From: Spirochaetota bacterium
GTDB lineage: Bacteria; Spirochaetota; Spirochaetia; SPDA01; JAJSAL01
Assembly: GCA_024274705.1 (NCBI GenBank)
Contig: JAJSAL010000009.1
Span: 1 to 41,119, forward strand
DNA length: 41,119 nt
Direction: 5' to 3'
This document shows positions 16,513-25,237 of the stretch, in pieces. Both the position numbers and the translations under genes were made by a program. Each line of letters begins with the position of its first letter. Within the stretch, counting starts at the first letter, position 1. The notes beneath the pieces were generated by a model that saw only the letters and a list, made by a program, of their open reading frames with translations, searched no databases and was not told the origin of the DNA.

Positions 16513-17925
16513 ATGAATAGCGGCAACAATAATCATACTTTCAGAATTGGTATTGTAAGCGGTAAACTAGGTGACGTAGATGGTGTGTCACTGGAGGTGG
16601 ACAAGTGGATCCGCATCCTCAGTGAAATGGGGCATGAAATCGTCACCATTTCCGGAAAATACACTTCTCCCCTTCAAAGTATTCCTGAATCGAATCAGCT
16701 CATGCTTAAGCAGATCGGTTTCGATACGCCCTCTCAAAAGCAGTATGAACATCTGGTATTCCCGTATCTGCTTAAACATCCCAGAATTCTTGGATCCAGG
16801 GACCGGAAGAATGTTCTTCACAATCTGCAGGTGGAAGGAACGGAAACTGCAAACCTTCTCTTCGAGCAGATCCAGGAACGTGATATCGATGTAATCATTG
16901 CGGAGAACACCAATGCTCTTCCCATGACCCTTATCGGTGGTATGGCGGTGTACAAACTCTCTACGGAAAAACGGGTTGCTACCATCTTCCACCACCATGA
17001 TTTCTGGTGGGAACGAAGCCGGTTCAGCAGCAACTATATAGAGGGGCTTTTAAGCAGGATTATGCCCCCAGCAGATCCCGGGCTGGAACACGTGGTCCTC
17101 TCCTCGTATGCCTCCCATATACTCAAGAGTCTTAAAAGGGTTCATCCCCTTATCATCCCCAACTGTGAAGATTTTGACAGTCCCGTTGTACTGGACTCGT
17201 ATAATTCAGACTTCAGGTCTGACCTGGGTTTCAGGGATGATGATATACTTCTGGTTCAACCCACCAGGATCGTCCGCAGAAAAAGAATCGAAGATTCTCT
17301 TTCCCTGACAGGGAAGCTGCTCCGGAAGTATCCTGACTTGAAGAAACGTGTACACTTCATCATTTCCCTCTACCAGGGGGATGAACCGGACGAGAACTAT
17401 ATCGATCAGATCCGGGAGAAGGCCGCGGACCTGGAAATATCGCTTCATCTGATTTCACACCGTGTAGCATCTACCCGCGGTTCAAATGAAAAAGGGGATA
17501 AACTGTATACCAGCAGGGATGTGCTTGCCAATGCGGACATGGTGCTCTATCTCCCGGTGTGGGAGGGGTTCGGAAACGCTCTCCTGGAGGCTTTCGCCGC
17601 GAAAGTACCGGTAGTAACCACCACCTATCTCGTTTATAAAACGGACATAAAAATCATGCGGTTGGATAACATCGAAATCCGTGACACCTACGATGATGAG
17701 GGTCATCTCATCATACCTGAGCGGGCGGTAGACGAGATGTACTATATCCTGACCCACCCGGCGGAAACAAAAGAGATCGTAGAAAAGAACTTCCTGATTG
17801 CCCGAAAAGAATTCGGCTTTTCCACCTTAAGGTACAGAATATCCTCCATGATTAAAGAATATGGAGACGAAATCCGGGCGTCACGGCAGAGAATCCGAAA
17901 AAGTAAAAAAGCATATTCAGTGTAA
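16513..17925 (+). CDS. GT4-family glycosyltransferase
   Basis: About 470 residues, ATG 16513, five bases after prs; no strong ribosome site is visible, so coupling to prs is likely (a GTG at 16480 is an alternative). N-terminal Rossmann half begins FRIGIVSGKLGDVDGVSLEV, the GT-B acceptor loop form, with HHHDFWWERSRF (about 158-169) seen in GT4 enzymes acting on glycerate- or lipid-type acceptors. The C-terminal donor half has QPTRIVRRKRIEDS and the E-x7-E motif in PVWEGFGNALLEA. It transfers a sugar from an activated donor with retention; donor and acceptor are unknown. Compatible-solute (mannosylglucosylglycerate-like) or envelope glycan synthesis would both fit. Confidence 0.85.
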   Translation: MNSGNNNHTFRIGIVSGKLGDVDGVSLEVDKWIRILSEMGHEIVTISGKYTSPLQSIPESNQLMLKQIGFDTPSQKQYEHLVFPYLLKHPRILGSRDRKNVLHNLQVEGTETANLLFEQIQERDIDVIIAENTNALPMTLIGGMAVYKLSTEKRVATIFHHHDFWWERSRFSSNYIEGLLSRIMPPADPGLEHVVLSSYASHILKSLKRVHPLIIPNCEDFDSPVVLDSYNSDFRSDLGFRDDDILLVQPTRIVRRKRIEDSLSLTGKLLRKYPDLKKRVHFIISLYQGDEPDENYIDQIREKAADLEISLHLISHRVASTRGSNEKGDKLYTSRDVLANADMVLYLPVWEGFGNALLEAFAAKVPVVTTTYLVYKTDIKIMRLDNIEIRDTYDDEGHLIIPERAVDEMYYILTHPAETKEIVEKNFLIARKEFGFSTLRYRISSMIKEYGDEIRASRQRIRKSKKAYSV

Positions 17926-17930
17926 TAAAA

Positions 17931-17961
17931 CCGGCAGGCGGGACAATGTGCCGCCGGCCGG
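17931..17961 (-). terminator. Rho-independent terminator for the outer-membrane protein gene
   Basis: An 11-base stem (10 of 11 paired: 17931-17941 with 17951-17961) around a 9-base loop. On the minus strand it is followed by TTTTATTA, right for terminating the gene ending at 17990. On the plus strand it may also slow transcription leaving the glycosyltransferase gene. Confidence 0.7.
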
Positions 17962-17989
17962 AAACATTGGCACAGGTTCCTTTTCGTTC

Positions 17990-19075
17990 CTAGAACTGGA
18001 TGCGTACGTTGGCATTCAACCCCAGACTTTTGCTTACCAGGTTGTACATGATCGATGCGTCCACTTTCAGAAAGAAAATATTCACAGACAACCCTCCGAA
18101 TCCCCTCAACGCCCATCCGTTTACGGCGGTTTCAACAAGAATACCATCTGCCGAAAGGTCCGGGGCATCTTTTCCCGCTGCTGCCAGTCCATCCTTGATA
18201 TCATTGATCGTATCCTGCTGCAGCGCTTCCCCATCCATCAGGAGCGATGTATCCAGACCGCCTCCGGCTCTCGAACGTGCATACGAAGCTCCGATACCCA
18301 CGTAAGGAGTAACGATGAACAAAAGACGTTTACTGAGCTGGGCTTTAAGATCGATGACGTGGGACTGCCAGTTGAACTTCATCATCGGATCTTCCATGGT
18401 GATCGTATAGTCTTTTGTTACAAGGGGGTTGTCTTTGTCGGGCGCGGTCAGGATTTGCGTACCCCCGGCATCCCCTAAGGGGACGGGCATACTGATCCCC
18501 CCACGGAGAAAATTATACCCTATACCTACGGAGAGGTTCGGCTTGAGCCTCCGGTTCTGTTCGATAAGGGCATACCGTAGATCGCCTCCCACCAGGAGGT
18601 AATCCACTTCCCATCCGGGAGGAAGGACGAAACTCAACTTCGTCCTCAGTTTTGCAGGAATGAATCCTATCTTGAATCCCAGGTCGAGGGGACGCCTGAT
18701 GCCGCCCAGGCGGATGTCCGCCGAGTATCCCGGGAAAGGGAGCCCGGCAGCTGCCAGGGAGGTACCGGCGGGAAGGATGCTGCTCAGACTGGGCATGTCC
18801 GATACCCCGAGCCCGGCAAACACTGCATCGAAAGCCGTTACCGGCATCATTGCCGCTCCTAAGGAAAGGCCGATGCCGAAATGAGGAAGCTTCCGGATAT
18901 ACGCATCGGACCATTGGAGTCCGATAGTGGAAGCCATGGGCAGAGTATTCGCGATACCTTCCGCAAACGCCTGGAAAGCGGGTTTAAATTTTGCAAGGTC
19001 GAGGTTATCCTCCTGGGCCCCGGCAAAACCGACAACAGCAATCACCAGTATAAGGACAATAATAACTCTTTTCAT
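17990..19075 (-). CDS. Beta-barrel outer-membrane protein
   Basis: 361 residues with the start at ATG 19073-19075 (AGGAG seven bases before). Signal peptide KRVIIVLILVIAVVGFAGAQ (2-21) is followed by an amphipathic, Gly-rich sequence with alternating polar/hydrophobic strands and a C-terminal Phe (NANVRIQF), the usual BAM recognition end. Segments such as LLFIVTPYVGIGASYARS and VGIGYNFLRGG are typical barrel strands. Related proteins are common in treponemes as abundant OM proteins, but I cannot assign an exact family or substrate. It is monocistronic, with a good promoter (19107-19134) and terminator, suggesting strong expression. Confidence 0.75.
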   Translation of the reverse strand: MKRVIIVLILVIAVVGFAGAQEDNLDLAKFKPAFQAFAEGIANTLPMASTIGLQWSDAYIRKLPHFGIGLSLGAAMMPVTAFDAVFAGLGVSDMPSLSSILPAGTSLAAAGLPFPGYSADIRLGGIRRPLDLGFKIGFIPAKLRTKLSFVLPPGWEVDYLLVGGDLRYALIEQNRRLKPNLSVGIGYNFLRGGISMPVPLGDAGGTQILTAPDKDNPLVTKDYTITMEDPMMKFNWQSHVIDLKAQLSKRLLFIVTPYVGIGASYARSRAGGGLDTSLLMDGEALQQDTINDIKDGLAAAGKDAPDLSADGILVETAVNGWALRGFGGLSVNIFFLKVDASIMYNLVSKSLGLNANVRIQF

Positions 19076-19106
19076 CTTATGCTCCTTAAACAATATCACT
19101 ATAACA

Positions 19107-19134
19107 AGTATAGCGCATGGGACATTAATTTCAA
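19107..19134 (-). promoter_or_regulatory. Promoter of the outer-membrane protein gene
   Basis: Minus strand TTGAAA (19129-19134) and TATACT (19107-19112), 16-base spacer, about 30 bases before the start codon. A separate plus-strand TATACT at 19166-19171 may serve the divergent GGDEF-EAL gene, but has no clear -35. Confidence 0.6.
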
Positions 19135-19365
19135 GAAAATACTCTAATATCTGCAATACTTGGATTATACTTGAAAAAAAAAGAGAAAGGTCTACAATGG
19201 AACTCATAAATTAAAAATATCGATGTCTCCCTTTTCAACCAACGTATATTCTCGATAGAAGATTCAATAGATGATATCAGTGAACGTATACACCGGATCA
19301 TCAGGGGTCATGACGAACCGTCACTTCCGGATACCGAAAAGGACAGGATAGACGGCAGAATCAAA

Positions 19366-21399
19366 GTGGACCGGGAAGGTATCATCCTGTCTGCGGAAAC
19401 ATCCTTCCTCGACATAACCGGATACGATGCCCATGAGATACTTCGGCGGAACCTGAAAGATTTTGTCCCCGAACATCTTCATTTTTTGCTCAACAACGGA
19501 TTTAAAGGGCTGGCCGAAAGCGACGATCTGCTGAAAATCAACGGGATCCATAAGAAAGATTTTGAAATACCTCTCCAATTCACGGTTAAAGAGGATCCTG
19601 GGGAACCGCAAACGTTTTTCATCAACATTAAGGACGTTTCATACAGGAAGGAAATAGAAAATCAACTCCTTACCAGCAGGGAAAATTATCAGATACTCGC
19701 CGAGACGGCGACGGATGCAATCGTACAGATCAACAGTGATTTCAATATCACCTTTGCCAACAGTGCCGTGCAGCGGGTTTTCGGATACGACAGTCTGGAA
19801 ATCGAAAACAACAACGTCGGGATTCTGTTCCCCCGGTCCAGATATTCGAAATATGAAAAACAATTCGAAAAGTATTTCTACATCGATGATACACACCGGG
19901 CGGACACAGGTTTGAAAAATTCCCTGGAAGTGCTGGGACGGAACAAGAACGGCGACCTTATCCCTCTGGAAATTTCCTTCGGCAATTCCAAGGGGAGTCA
20001 GAATACCAGGAGACTGACCTGTATTATCCGGGATATCGCTTCCCGTAAAAAATCGGAGCGTCGCCTGAAATACCTGGCGTACCACGACAAACTGACGACC
20101 CTTGGCAACAGGGACCGCCTGGTGGAAAGCCTGGACCAGCTCCTGGCGGAGATTGAGCGCCAACCGGATCGAAAAGGCGCCCTTCTCTTTCTGGATCTGG
20201 ACGGATTCAAAAAGGTAAATGACAGTCTTGGTCACGAAATGGGAGATGCAATCCTCAAAGAGTGCGCAAAACGGCTTATGAATTCCTTAAGGAAAAACGA
20301 CCAAGTGTACAGGATACAGGTAGAAGACATTTTCCGACTCGGTGGAGACGAATTCACCCTTCTCCTTCCCTACATCAACAAGATCGAAGACGCTGCCATC
20401 GTGGCCAGGCGCATCATCAGCAGGATCCTCGAACCGTTCAACATCGACGGGTACGGATCGATTACCCACATCAATATGGGTGTCAGCATAGGGATTGTAA
20501 TGATTCCTCAGGACGGCAAGGACAGGACGACCCTGCTCCGTAATGCAGATTCCGCCATGTATAAAGCAAAAGAATTGGGGAACAAATATGTTTTTTTCAC
20601 CAATGACATGAACAACATGGCTATCGAGCGGTTGATGCTGGAAGAAGGTCTGCGTAAATCTCTGGGAACAAAAAACTTTTCTGTATACTATCAGCCCATA
20701 CTGAACGCGGAACGGGAAATTCTCGGAGTTGAAGCCCTCATACGCTGGTTCCATGATAAGGAAGGGATGATCCCCCCGAAAAAATTTATCTCCATTGCAG
20801 AAGACACAGGACTGATCCTTCCTATCGGAAGGTGGGTGCTGGAAACAGCATGCCGTCATCTCAAGATATGGCAGGACAGCGGCTTCGGTCATCTGCACCT
20901 GGCCGTGAACATCTCAGCCAGACAGCTGGAACAGGGAGACCTGGGCAATGTCATCCAGGAAGTCGTTAAAAAGCTGGGTGTTAACTCTGGGAAACTGAAA
21001 CTGGAACTGACAGAAACGTGCGTCATGAACAATCCCGAATCAGCGATAGATAAGATGAATGATATTACCAGCAGCAATCCAGGGATAAAAATAGCAATCG
21101 ATGATTTCGGTACGGGATACTCTTCTTTCGGGTACCTGTCCCGGTTCCCGGTAAACGACCTGAAAATAGACAGATCCTTTGTTATCAATTTATCCCGGGA
21201 GACAAATAAAAAAATCATCAATTCGATAGTCACCCTGGGGGAAAGCCTTGGTCTGACCGTTGTTGCAGAAGGTGTCGAGACCGGGGAGCATTTTCAGTAC
21301 CTTAAAGAGAGAAACTGCAACCTCTTTCAGGGCTTCTATTTTTCAAAACCCGTGCCCTTCGAAGATATGACAGAACTCCTTGAGGCGGGAAAACTATAG
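19366..21399 (+). CDS. PAS-PAS-GGDEF-EAL cyclic-di-GMP protein (N-terminus probably frameshifted)
   Basis: The longest open frame starts at GTG 19366, but no ribosome site precedes it and that start cuts into the first strand of the first PAS domain (DGRIKVDREGIIL). The frame is open back to 19210; ATG 19197, with AAAGG six bases before it, lies in another phase and hits TAA after five codons. One inserted T near 19210 would give MELINLKNIDVSLFNQ and a full protein. Domains from 19366: PAS (1-95), PAS (about 105-225), GGDEF with RLGGDEF, EAL with EALIRW, ELTET, DDFGTGYSSF, LKIDRSF, AEGVET and QGFYFSKP. All catalytic residues are present. A nine-residue insert separates the RKND inhibitory-type motif from GGDEF. 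It ends 13 bases before the helicase gene. Confidence 0.88.
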   Translation: MDREGIILSAETSFLDITGYDAHEILRRNLKDFVPEHLHFLLNNGFKGLAESDDLLKINGIHKKDFEIPLQFTVKEDPGEPQTFFINIKDVSYRKEIENQLLTSRENYQILAETATDAIVQINSDFNITFANSAVQRVFGYDSLEIENNNVGILFPRSRYSKYEKQFEKYFYIDDTHRADTGLKNSLEVLGRNKNGDLIPLEISFGNSKGSQNTRRLTCIIRDIASRKKSERRLKYLAYHDKLTTLGNRDRLVESLDQLLAEIERQPDRKGALLFLDLDGFKKVNDSLGHEMGDAILKECAKRLMNSLRKNDQVYRIQVEDIFRLGGDEFTLLLPYINKIEDAAIVARRIISRILEPFNIDGYGSITHINMGVSIGIVMIPQDGKDRTTLLRNADSAMYKAKELGNKYVFFTNDMNNMAIERLMLEEGLRKSLGTKNFSVYYQPILNAEREILGVEALIRWFHDKEGMIPPKKFISIAEDTGLILPIGRWVLETACRHLKIWQDSGFGHLHLAVNISARQLEQGDLGNVIQEVVKKLGVNSGKLKLELTETCVMNNPESAIDKMNDITSSNPGIKIAIDDFGTGYSSFGYLSRFPVNDLKIDRSFVINLSRETNKKIINSIVTLGESLGLTVVAEGVETGEHFQYLKERNCNLFQGFYFSKPVPFEDMTELLEAGKL

Positions 21400-21412
21400 G
21401 GATAATTCAGCC

Positions 21413-23107
21413 ATGTCAAAGCCTCTTATCGTACAGAGCGATCTCTCCCTGCTGCTGGATGTCCACGAACCTGACAGTGATCTCTGCCGGGCGGACATCG
21501 CCCTCTACGCGGAACTGGAAAAATCTCTGGAACACATGCACACCTACAGGATAACACCTCTCTCCCTCTGGAACGCTGCTTCTGCAGGTCTTACCACGGC
21601 TAAAATCGAACGCCAGCTGGACCGGTGGTCCCGATACCCGGTTCCGGAACATGTACTCTATTCGATTCGGGATATATCATCCCGTTTTGGTAAAATTATC
21701 CTGACCGAAACAGACGACCCGGATACCTACTTTCTGGAAGTTCCGGAGAAACACGTTTATGAAGAAATTCTTTCCAGGAAAACTCTGACACAATTCCTTG
21801 ATCCCGAAGACCGGGGATTCAGACTTTCAATTTTTCACCGTGGCACGATTAAGCAGGAACTGATGAAAACAGGCTATCCTGTGGATGACGTGATTCCCCT
21901 TACCCCCGGGTCGCCCCTTACATTACACATGAGAGAACGGACAAAAAAGGGGGGGCTTTTTCTGGTCCGAAAGTATCAGGAAGAAGCTGCCGGTGTATTT
22001 CCGGGTTTCGGTGTTATCGTTCTTCCCTGCGGCGCCGGTAAAACCATCGTTGGTATGCGGGTGATGGATCTGCTGCAGACCAGCACTCTTATCCTTACCG
22101 CCAATGTTGCGGCGGTACACCAGTGGATGGAGGAACTGGAAGACAAGACCAGCCTGTCCCGTGATGCGATAGGAGAGTATACAGGGGACAGAAAGGAGAT
22201 AAAACCGGTAACCATTGCAACGTACCAGATACTCACATGGAGAAACCGGAAAACCGGAGAACATCCCCACTTCCAGCTGTTCCGGGAAAACCGCTGGGGT
22301 CTCATCATCTATGATGAAGTACACCTGCTGCCGGCGCCGGTATTCCGGGTCACCGCAGAGATCCAGGCTGTCCGCAGACTTGGTCTGACAGCTACCCTGG
22401 TACGGGAAGACGGTAAAGAGGGGGATGTGTTCGCCCTGATCGGACCAAAACGGTACGATGTGCCCTGGAAGGAACTGGAAGCGAAAGGATGGATAGCAGA
22501 GGCCGACTGTTACGAAATAAGGGTGCCCTTGCCGGAATCCCTCAAAGTTCCCTATGCCAGTGCCGGTAAACGGAAAAAATTCCGCATTGCAGCGGAAAAC
22601 CCCTACAAGGTGGATGTGGCGGAACAGCTGATAGAGAATCATCCTGATGAACCGATCCTGGTTATCGGGCAGTATCTGGACCAGCTGCAGATCATTGCCG
22701 CCTATTTCAAGGTCCCCCTCATTACCGGGAAAACCCCTCATATCGAACGGGAAAAGATCTACCGCCGCTTCAGGGAAGGGAAGGAACACATCATCGTTGT
22801 ATCCAAGGTTGCGAACTTCGCTATCGATCTTCCGGATGCGTCGGTAGCGGTACAGGTGTCAGGAACATTCGGTTCCAGACAGGAAGAAGCCCAGCGCTTA
22901 GGCAGGCTGCTTCGTCCTAAAAAGCGGAATTCATGTTTCTATTCGATCATTTCTCATTACACCGTGGAAGAAGACTTCGGTGCCAACAGACAAAAATTCC
23001 TTACCGAGCAGGGTTACAAGTACCATATCGAATTATGGAGCACCCGGGATTTCAGCGGAGAGGAATATACAGGTTATTCTTCGAAAGGTTCTTTCGACGC
23101 CAGGTAG
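21413..23107 (+). CDS. xpb: XPB/ERCC3-type superfamily 2 DNA helicase
   Basis: 564 residues from ATG 21413 (AGGGA about ten bases upstream). N-terminal about 130 residues form the Helicase_C_3-like/damage-recognition region (SLWNAASAGLTTAKIERQL). Helicase motifs: Walker A LPCGAGKT (204-211, K210), DEVH (301-304), TATLVREDG containing the XPB-specific RED motif, and motif VI QRLGRLLRPK. Bacterial XPB proteins are 3 prime to 5 prime ATP-driven helicases proposed to act in nucleotide excision repair or transcription-linked remodelling. There is no Bax1-type nuclease next door; instead the partner below follows after four bases. An operon with the GGDEF-EAL gene is likely from the 13-base gap. 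Confidence 0.93.
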   Translation: MSKPLIVQSDLSLLLDVHEPDSDLCRADIALYAELEKSLEHMHTYRITPLSLWNAASAGLTTAKIERQLDRWSRYPVPEHVLYSIRDISSRFGKIILTETDDPDTYFLEVPEKHVYEEILSRKTLTQFLDPEDRGFRLSIFHRGTIKQELMKTGYPVDDVIPLTPGSPLTLHMRERTKKGGLFLVRKYQEEAAGVFPGFGVIVLPCGAGKTIVGMRVMDLLQTSTLILTANVAAVHQWMEELEDKTSLSRDAIGEYTGDRKEIKPVTIATYQILTWRNRKTGEHPHFQLFRENRWGLIIYDEVHLLPAPVFRVTAEIQAVRRLGLTATLVREDGKEGDVFALIGPKRYDVPWKELEAKGWIAEADCYEIRVPLPESLKVPYASAGKRKKFRIAAENPYKVDVAEQLIENHPDEPILVIGQYLDQLQIIAAYFKVPLITGKTPHIEREKIYRRFREGKEHIIVVSKVANFAIDLPDASVAVQVSGTFGSRQEEAQRLGRLLRPKKRNSCFYSIISHYTVEEDFGANRQKFLTEQGYKYHIELWSTRDFSGEEYTGYSSKGSFDAR

Positions 23108-23161
23108 ACGTTGGACAGTATCCGTCAATGCACTCCCTTGCCGTATTGCAGTAAAACGCCT

Positions 23162-25237
23162 ATGCTTTACCCGATGGGAAGAAAACGAAACAACCAGGTA
23201 TTTTCCCGGTGGGAGCAGATACTCATCACCTTAAGCGATAAGGCATTTTTTACCGTTGTACGCAATTATCTTGGCGATATAAAGACACCCTTCAACAAGC
23301 ATGATCTTATCAGCAGGATGGTTTCGTTTTTCCTGAAAGCGGAAATAATGGAAACGATCGCCCTGTCCATAGATTCCAGGGATGCAGAATTACTCATGCT
23401 TGTCCATCTGCTGCCTTCTCCCAAGGAGGAGGAACTGTTTCAGTTCTTCGAATCCGAACGGTCGTACCTCGACATCCATCACCACCTTCTCAACCTGGAA
23501 GAACGGCTCCTCATCTATATAACGCAGAATCCTGATGAACCGGAAATCAACGAAACTCCCCTGACGGAACAGCTGATCAGGGAGGGGATTATCGGGATAA
23601 ACACCCTTTTTACAACCCTGCCGGTACCATACAAGGCGAGGCCCCATCCATGGCTGAACGACGCTCTCCTCCTCGCCCTGGTTTCATTTTTCCGCGGGAA
23701 TCGTGACATTTGTAAGGGAAACGGCAGGATATCAAAAAAGGGATATGCGAAAATACTCAACGTGTTCCCCCAGCTGGGGAAAGAAACCCCTCTTGGACGC
23801 AGGCTGGATCTGGCGGTGTCCCTTCTCTTCAGTTCCCGGCTATGCAGGTTCGGACAATCAGGGTTCTACTGTGATTCCGGGGCCTGGCTTTCCCTGGCAG
23901 ACATGACCGGAAAACGGGTATGGCCCTATCTCTGGGCCCATATCGTTGTGAACGTCTTGAACAGGGAGCCGGATTATCTCGAAATCTGCAGCATCGCTGA
24001 AACACTGTTCAGCATACTTGCCTTTTTCCCCGGTGACAGGGGGATTACCACGAATACGCTGGAAAGAGGTGTCGCCTTTGCCTGCATCAGGAAAGGACTT
24101 TTAAAAGAAACACAGCAGGGGATCCTGCATACCCTCCTCGCCCTGGAACTATTCGTCCCTTCAGAGGATCAGCCGGAAATGCTGGTGAAGCATCCGGAGC
24201 TGTTCAGGGAAGAAGGAGTTCACCGAAAAAAACCGCTCTTACAGGCAAACTTCGATATATCCCTTCCTCACGACGTGAGTATGAGGGAGGGTCTGTTCGT
24301 AGCTTTGGCAGGAGAAATCCGGAAGTACGACCAGGTTTCGATATACGAGTTGAAAAAAGAAAGCGTGAAACGGTATCTTTCTGAAGGGTTCACCCTTGAA
24401 GATCTGAAAAATCGGTTTGAATCCCTTCTGGGCAACATGATCCCGCAGAACATTCTCTTCACCCTGAACAGGTGGCAGCAGGAGTATGATTCTGTCCGGG
24501 TCTACCAGGGCACGGTCATCAAAGTAACCGGGGAAGCGGAACACCTGGTAGAACACTCACCTGGTATCAGGCAATGGCTGGTAGCAAAGCTCGCTCCAGG
24601 TGTATTTTTATTCGACCCGAAGGAAGAGAACAAATGGCGGAAGACGCTGGAAAAGGCGGGAGTGGCGGTCCCGGACCTTAAGGAAGCTGAAAGGGAAGAT
24701 CCTTCTTCACCGAACATGAGTGTACTCATCCCTGACTTCTCTTCAGAGGCAACGGTTCTAACCGGGGAAACAACGGCTGAACTTTTGAAATCCGGATTCC
24801 CGGGGCTGCCACGGAGATTACACTCCTGGGAAGAACATGCGAAGAGGATGATTTCTATCGTCGAATCCATGGCTGTTCCTGAAGCTGACCAGGAGGAACT
24901 TAAGGCCCGCATCAACAAACGCCTTATTCTTACGGAAGAGCAGCTGAAGCACAGGAACACACCCTCGGGAACGAAAGAGGCAAAGGGGCTTGATTACATC
25001 GGTAAGATCAGGCTTATAGAACAGACATTGGACAAAAGCCAGGACCTGCTGGAAGTCATCCAGAGAACCGCGGATGGTTCCCCTGAAAAACTGCTGTTAA
25101 AACCTGAAGACATGATAAAACGGAACGATGAACTGTATGTGACAGGGTATAAGCTGCCGGAACAGGGAATGATCGAGCTGAAGGTTCGAAAATTGAACCT
25201 GGTGCGAAAACTGAAACGCTCCCTCTTCGCTCCCTAA
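23162..25237 (+). CDS. XPB partner with Helicase_C_3 and WYL-like domains
   Basis: About 691 residues from ATG 23162; a TTG at 23111, four bases after the helicase stop and with AGG before it, would add 17 residues. The N-terminal about 350 residues are helical with no recognisable motif. Around residues 370-480 (ILQANFDISLPHDV-like segment, then ESVKRYLSEGFTLEDLKNRF, PQNILFTLNRW) the sequence follows the Helicase_C_3 pattern of proteins encoded beside bacterial XPB. The last about 80 residues (IRLIEQTLDKSQDLLEVIQR, then DELYVTGYKLPEQ) have the strand order of a WYL-like domain. It probably binds XPB and/or nucleic acid; the function is not established. A homologous pair lies together in Treponema pallidum, by my recollection. 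Confidence 0.78.
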   Translation: MLYPMGRKRNNQVFSRWEQILITLSDKAFFTVVRNYLGDIKTPFNKHDLISRMVSFFLKAEIMETIALSIDSRDAELLMLVHLLPSPKEEELFQFFESERSYLDIHHHLLNLEERLLIYITQNPDEPEINETPLTEQLIREGIIGINTLFTTLPVPYKARPHPWLNDALLLALVSFFRGNRDICKGNGRISKKGYAKILNVFPQLGKETPLGRRLDLAVSLLFSSRLCRFGQSGFYCDSGAWLSLADMTGKRVWPYLWAHIVVNVLNREPDYLEICSIAETLFSILAFFPGDRGITTNTLERGVAFACIRKGLLKETQQGILHTLLALELFVPSEDQPEMLVKHPELFREEGVHRKKPLLQANFDISLPHDVSMREGLFVALAGEIRKYDQVSIYELKKESVKRYLSEGFTLEDLKNRFESLLGNMIPQNILFTLNRWQQEYDSVRVYQGTVIKVTGEAEHLVEHSPGIRQWLVAKLAPGVFLFDPKEENKWRKTLEKAGVAVPDLKEAEREDPSSPNMSVLIPDFSSEATVLTGETTAELLKSGFPGLPRRLHSWEEHAKRMISIVESMAVPEADQEELKARINKRLILTEEQLKHRNTPSGTKEAKGLDYIGKIRLIEQTLDKSQDLLEVIQRTADGSPEKLLLKPEDMIKRNDELYVTGYKLPEQGMIELKVRKLNLVRKLKRSLFAP

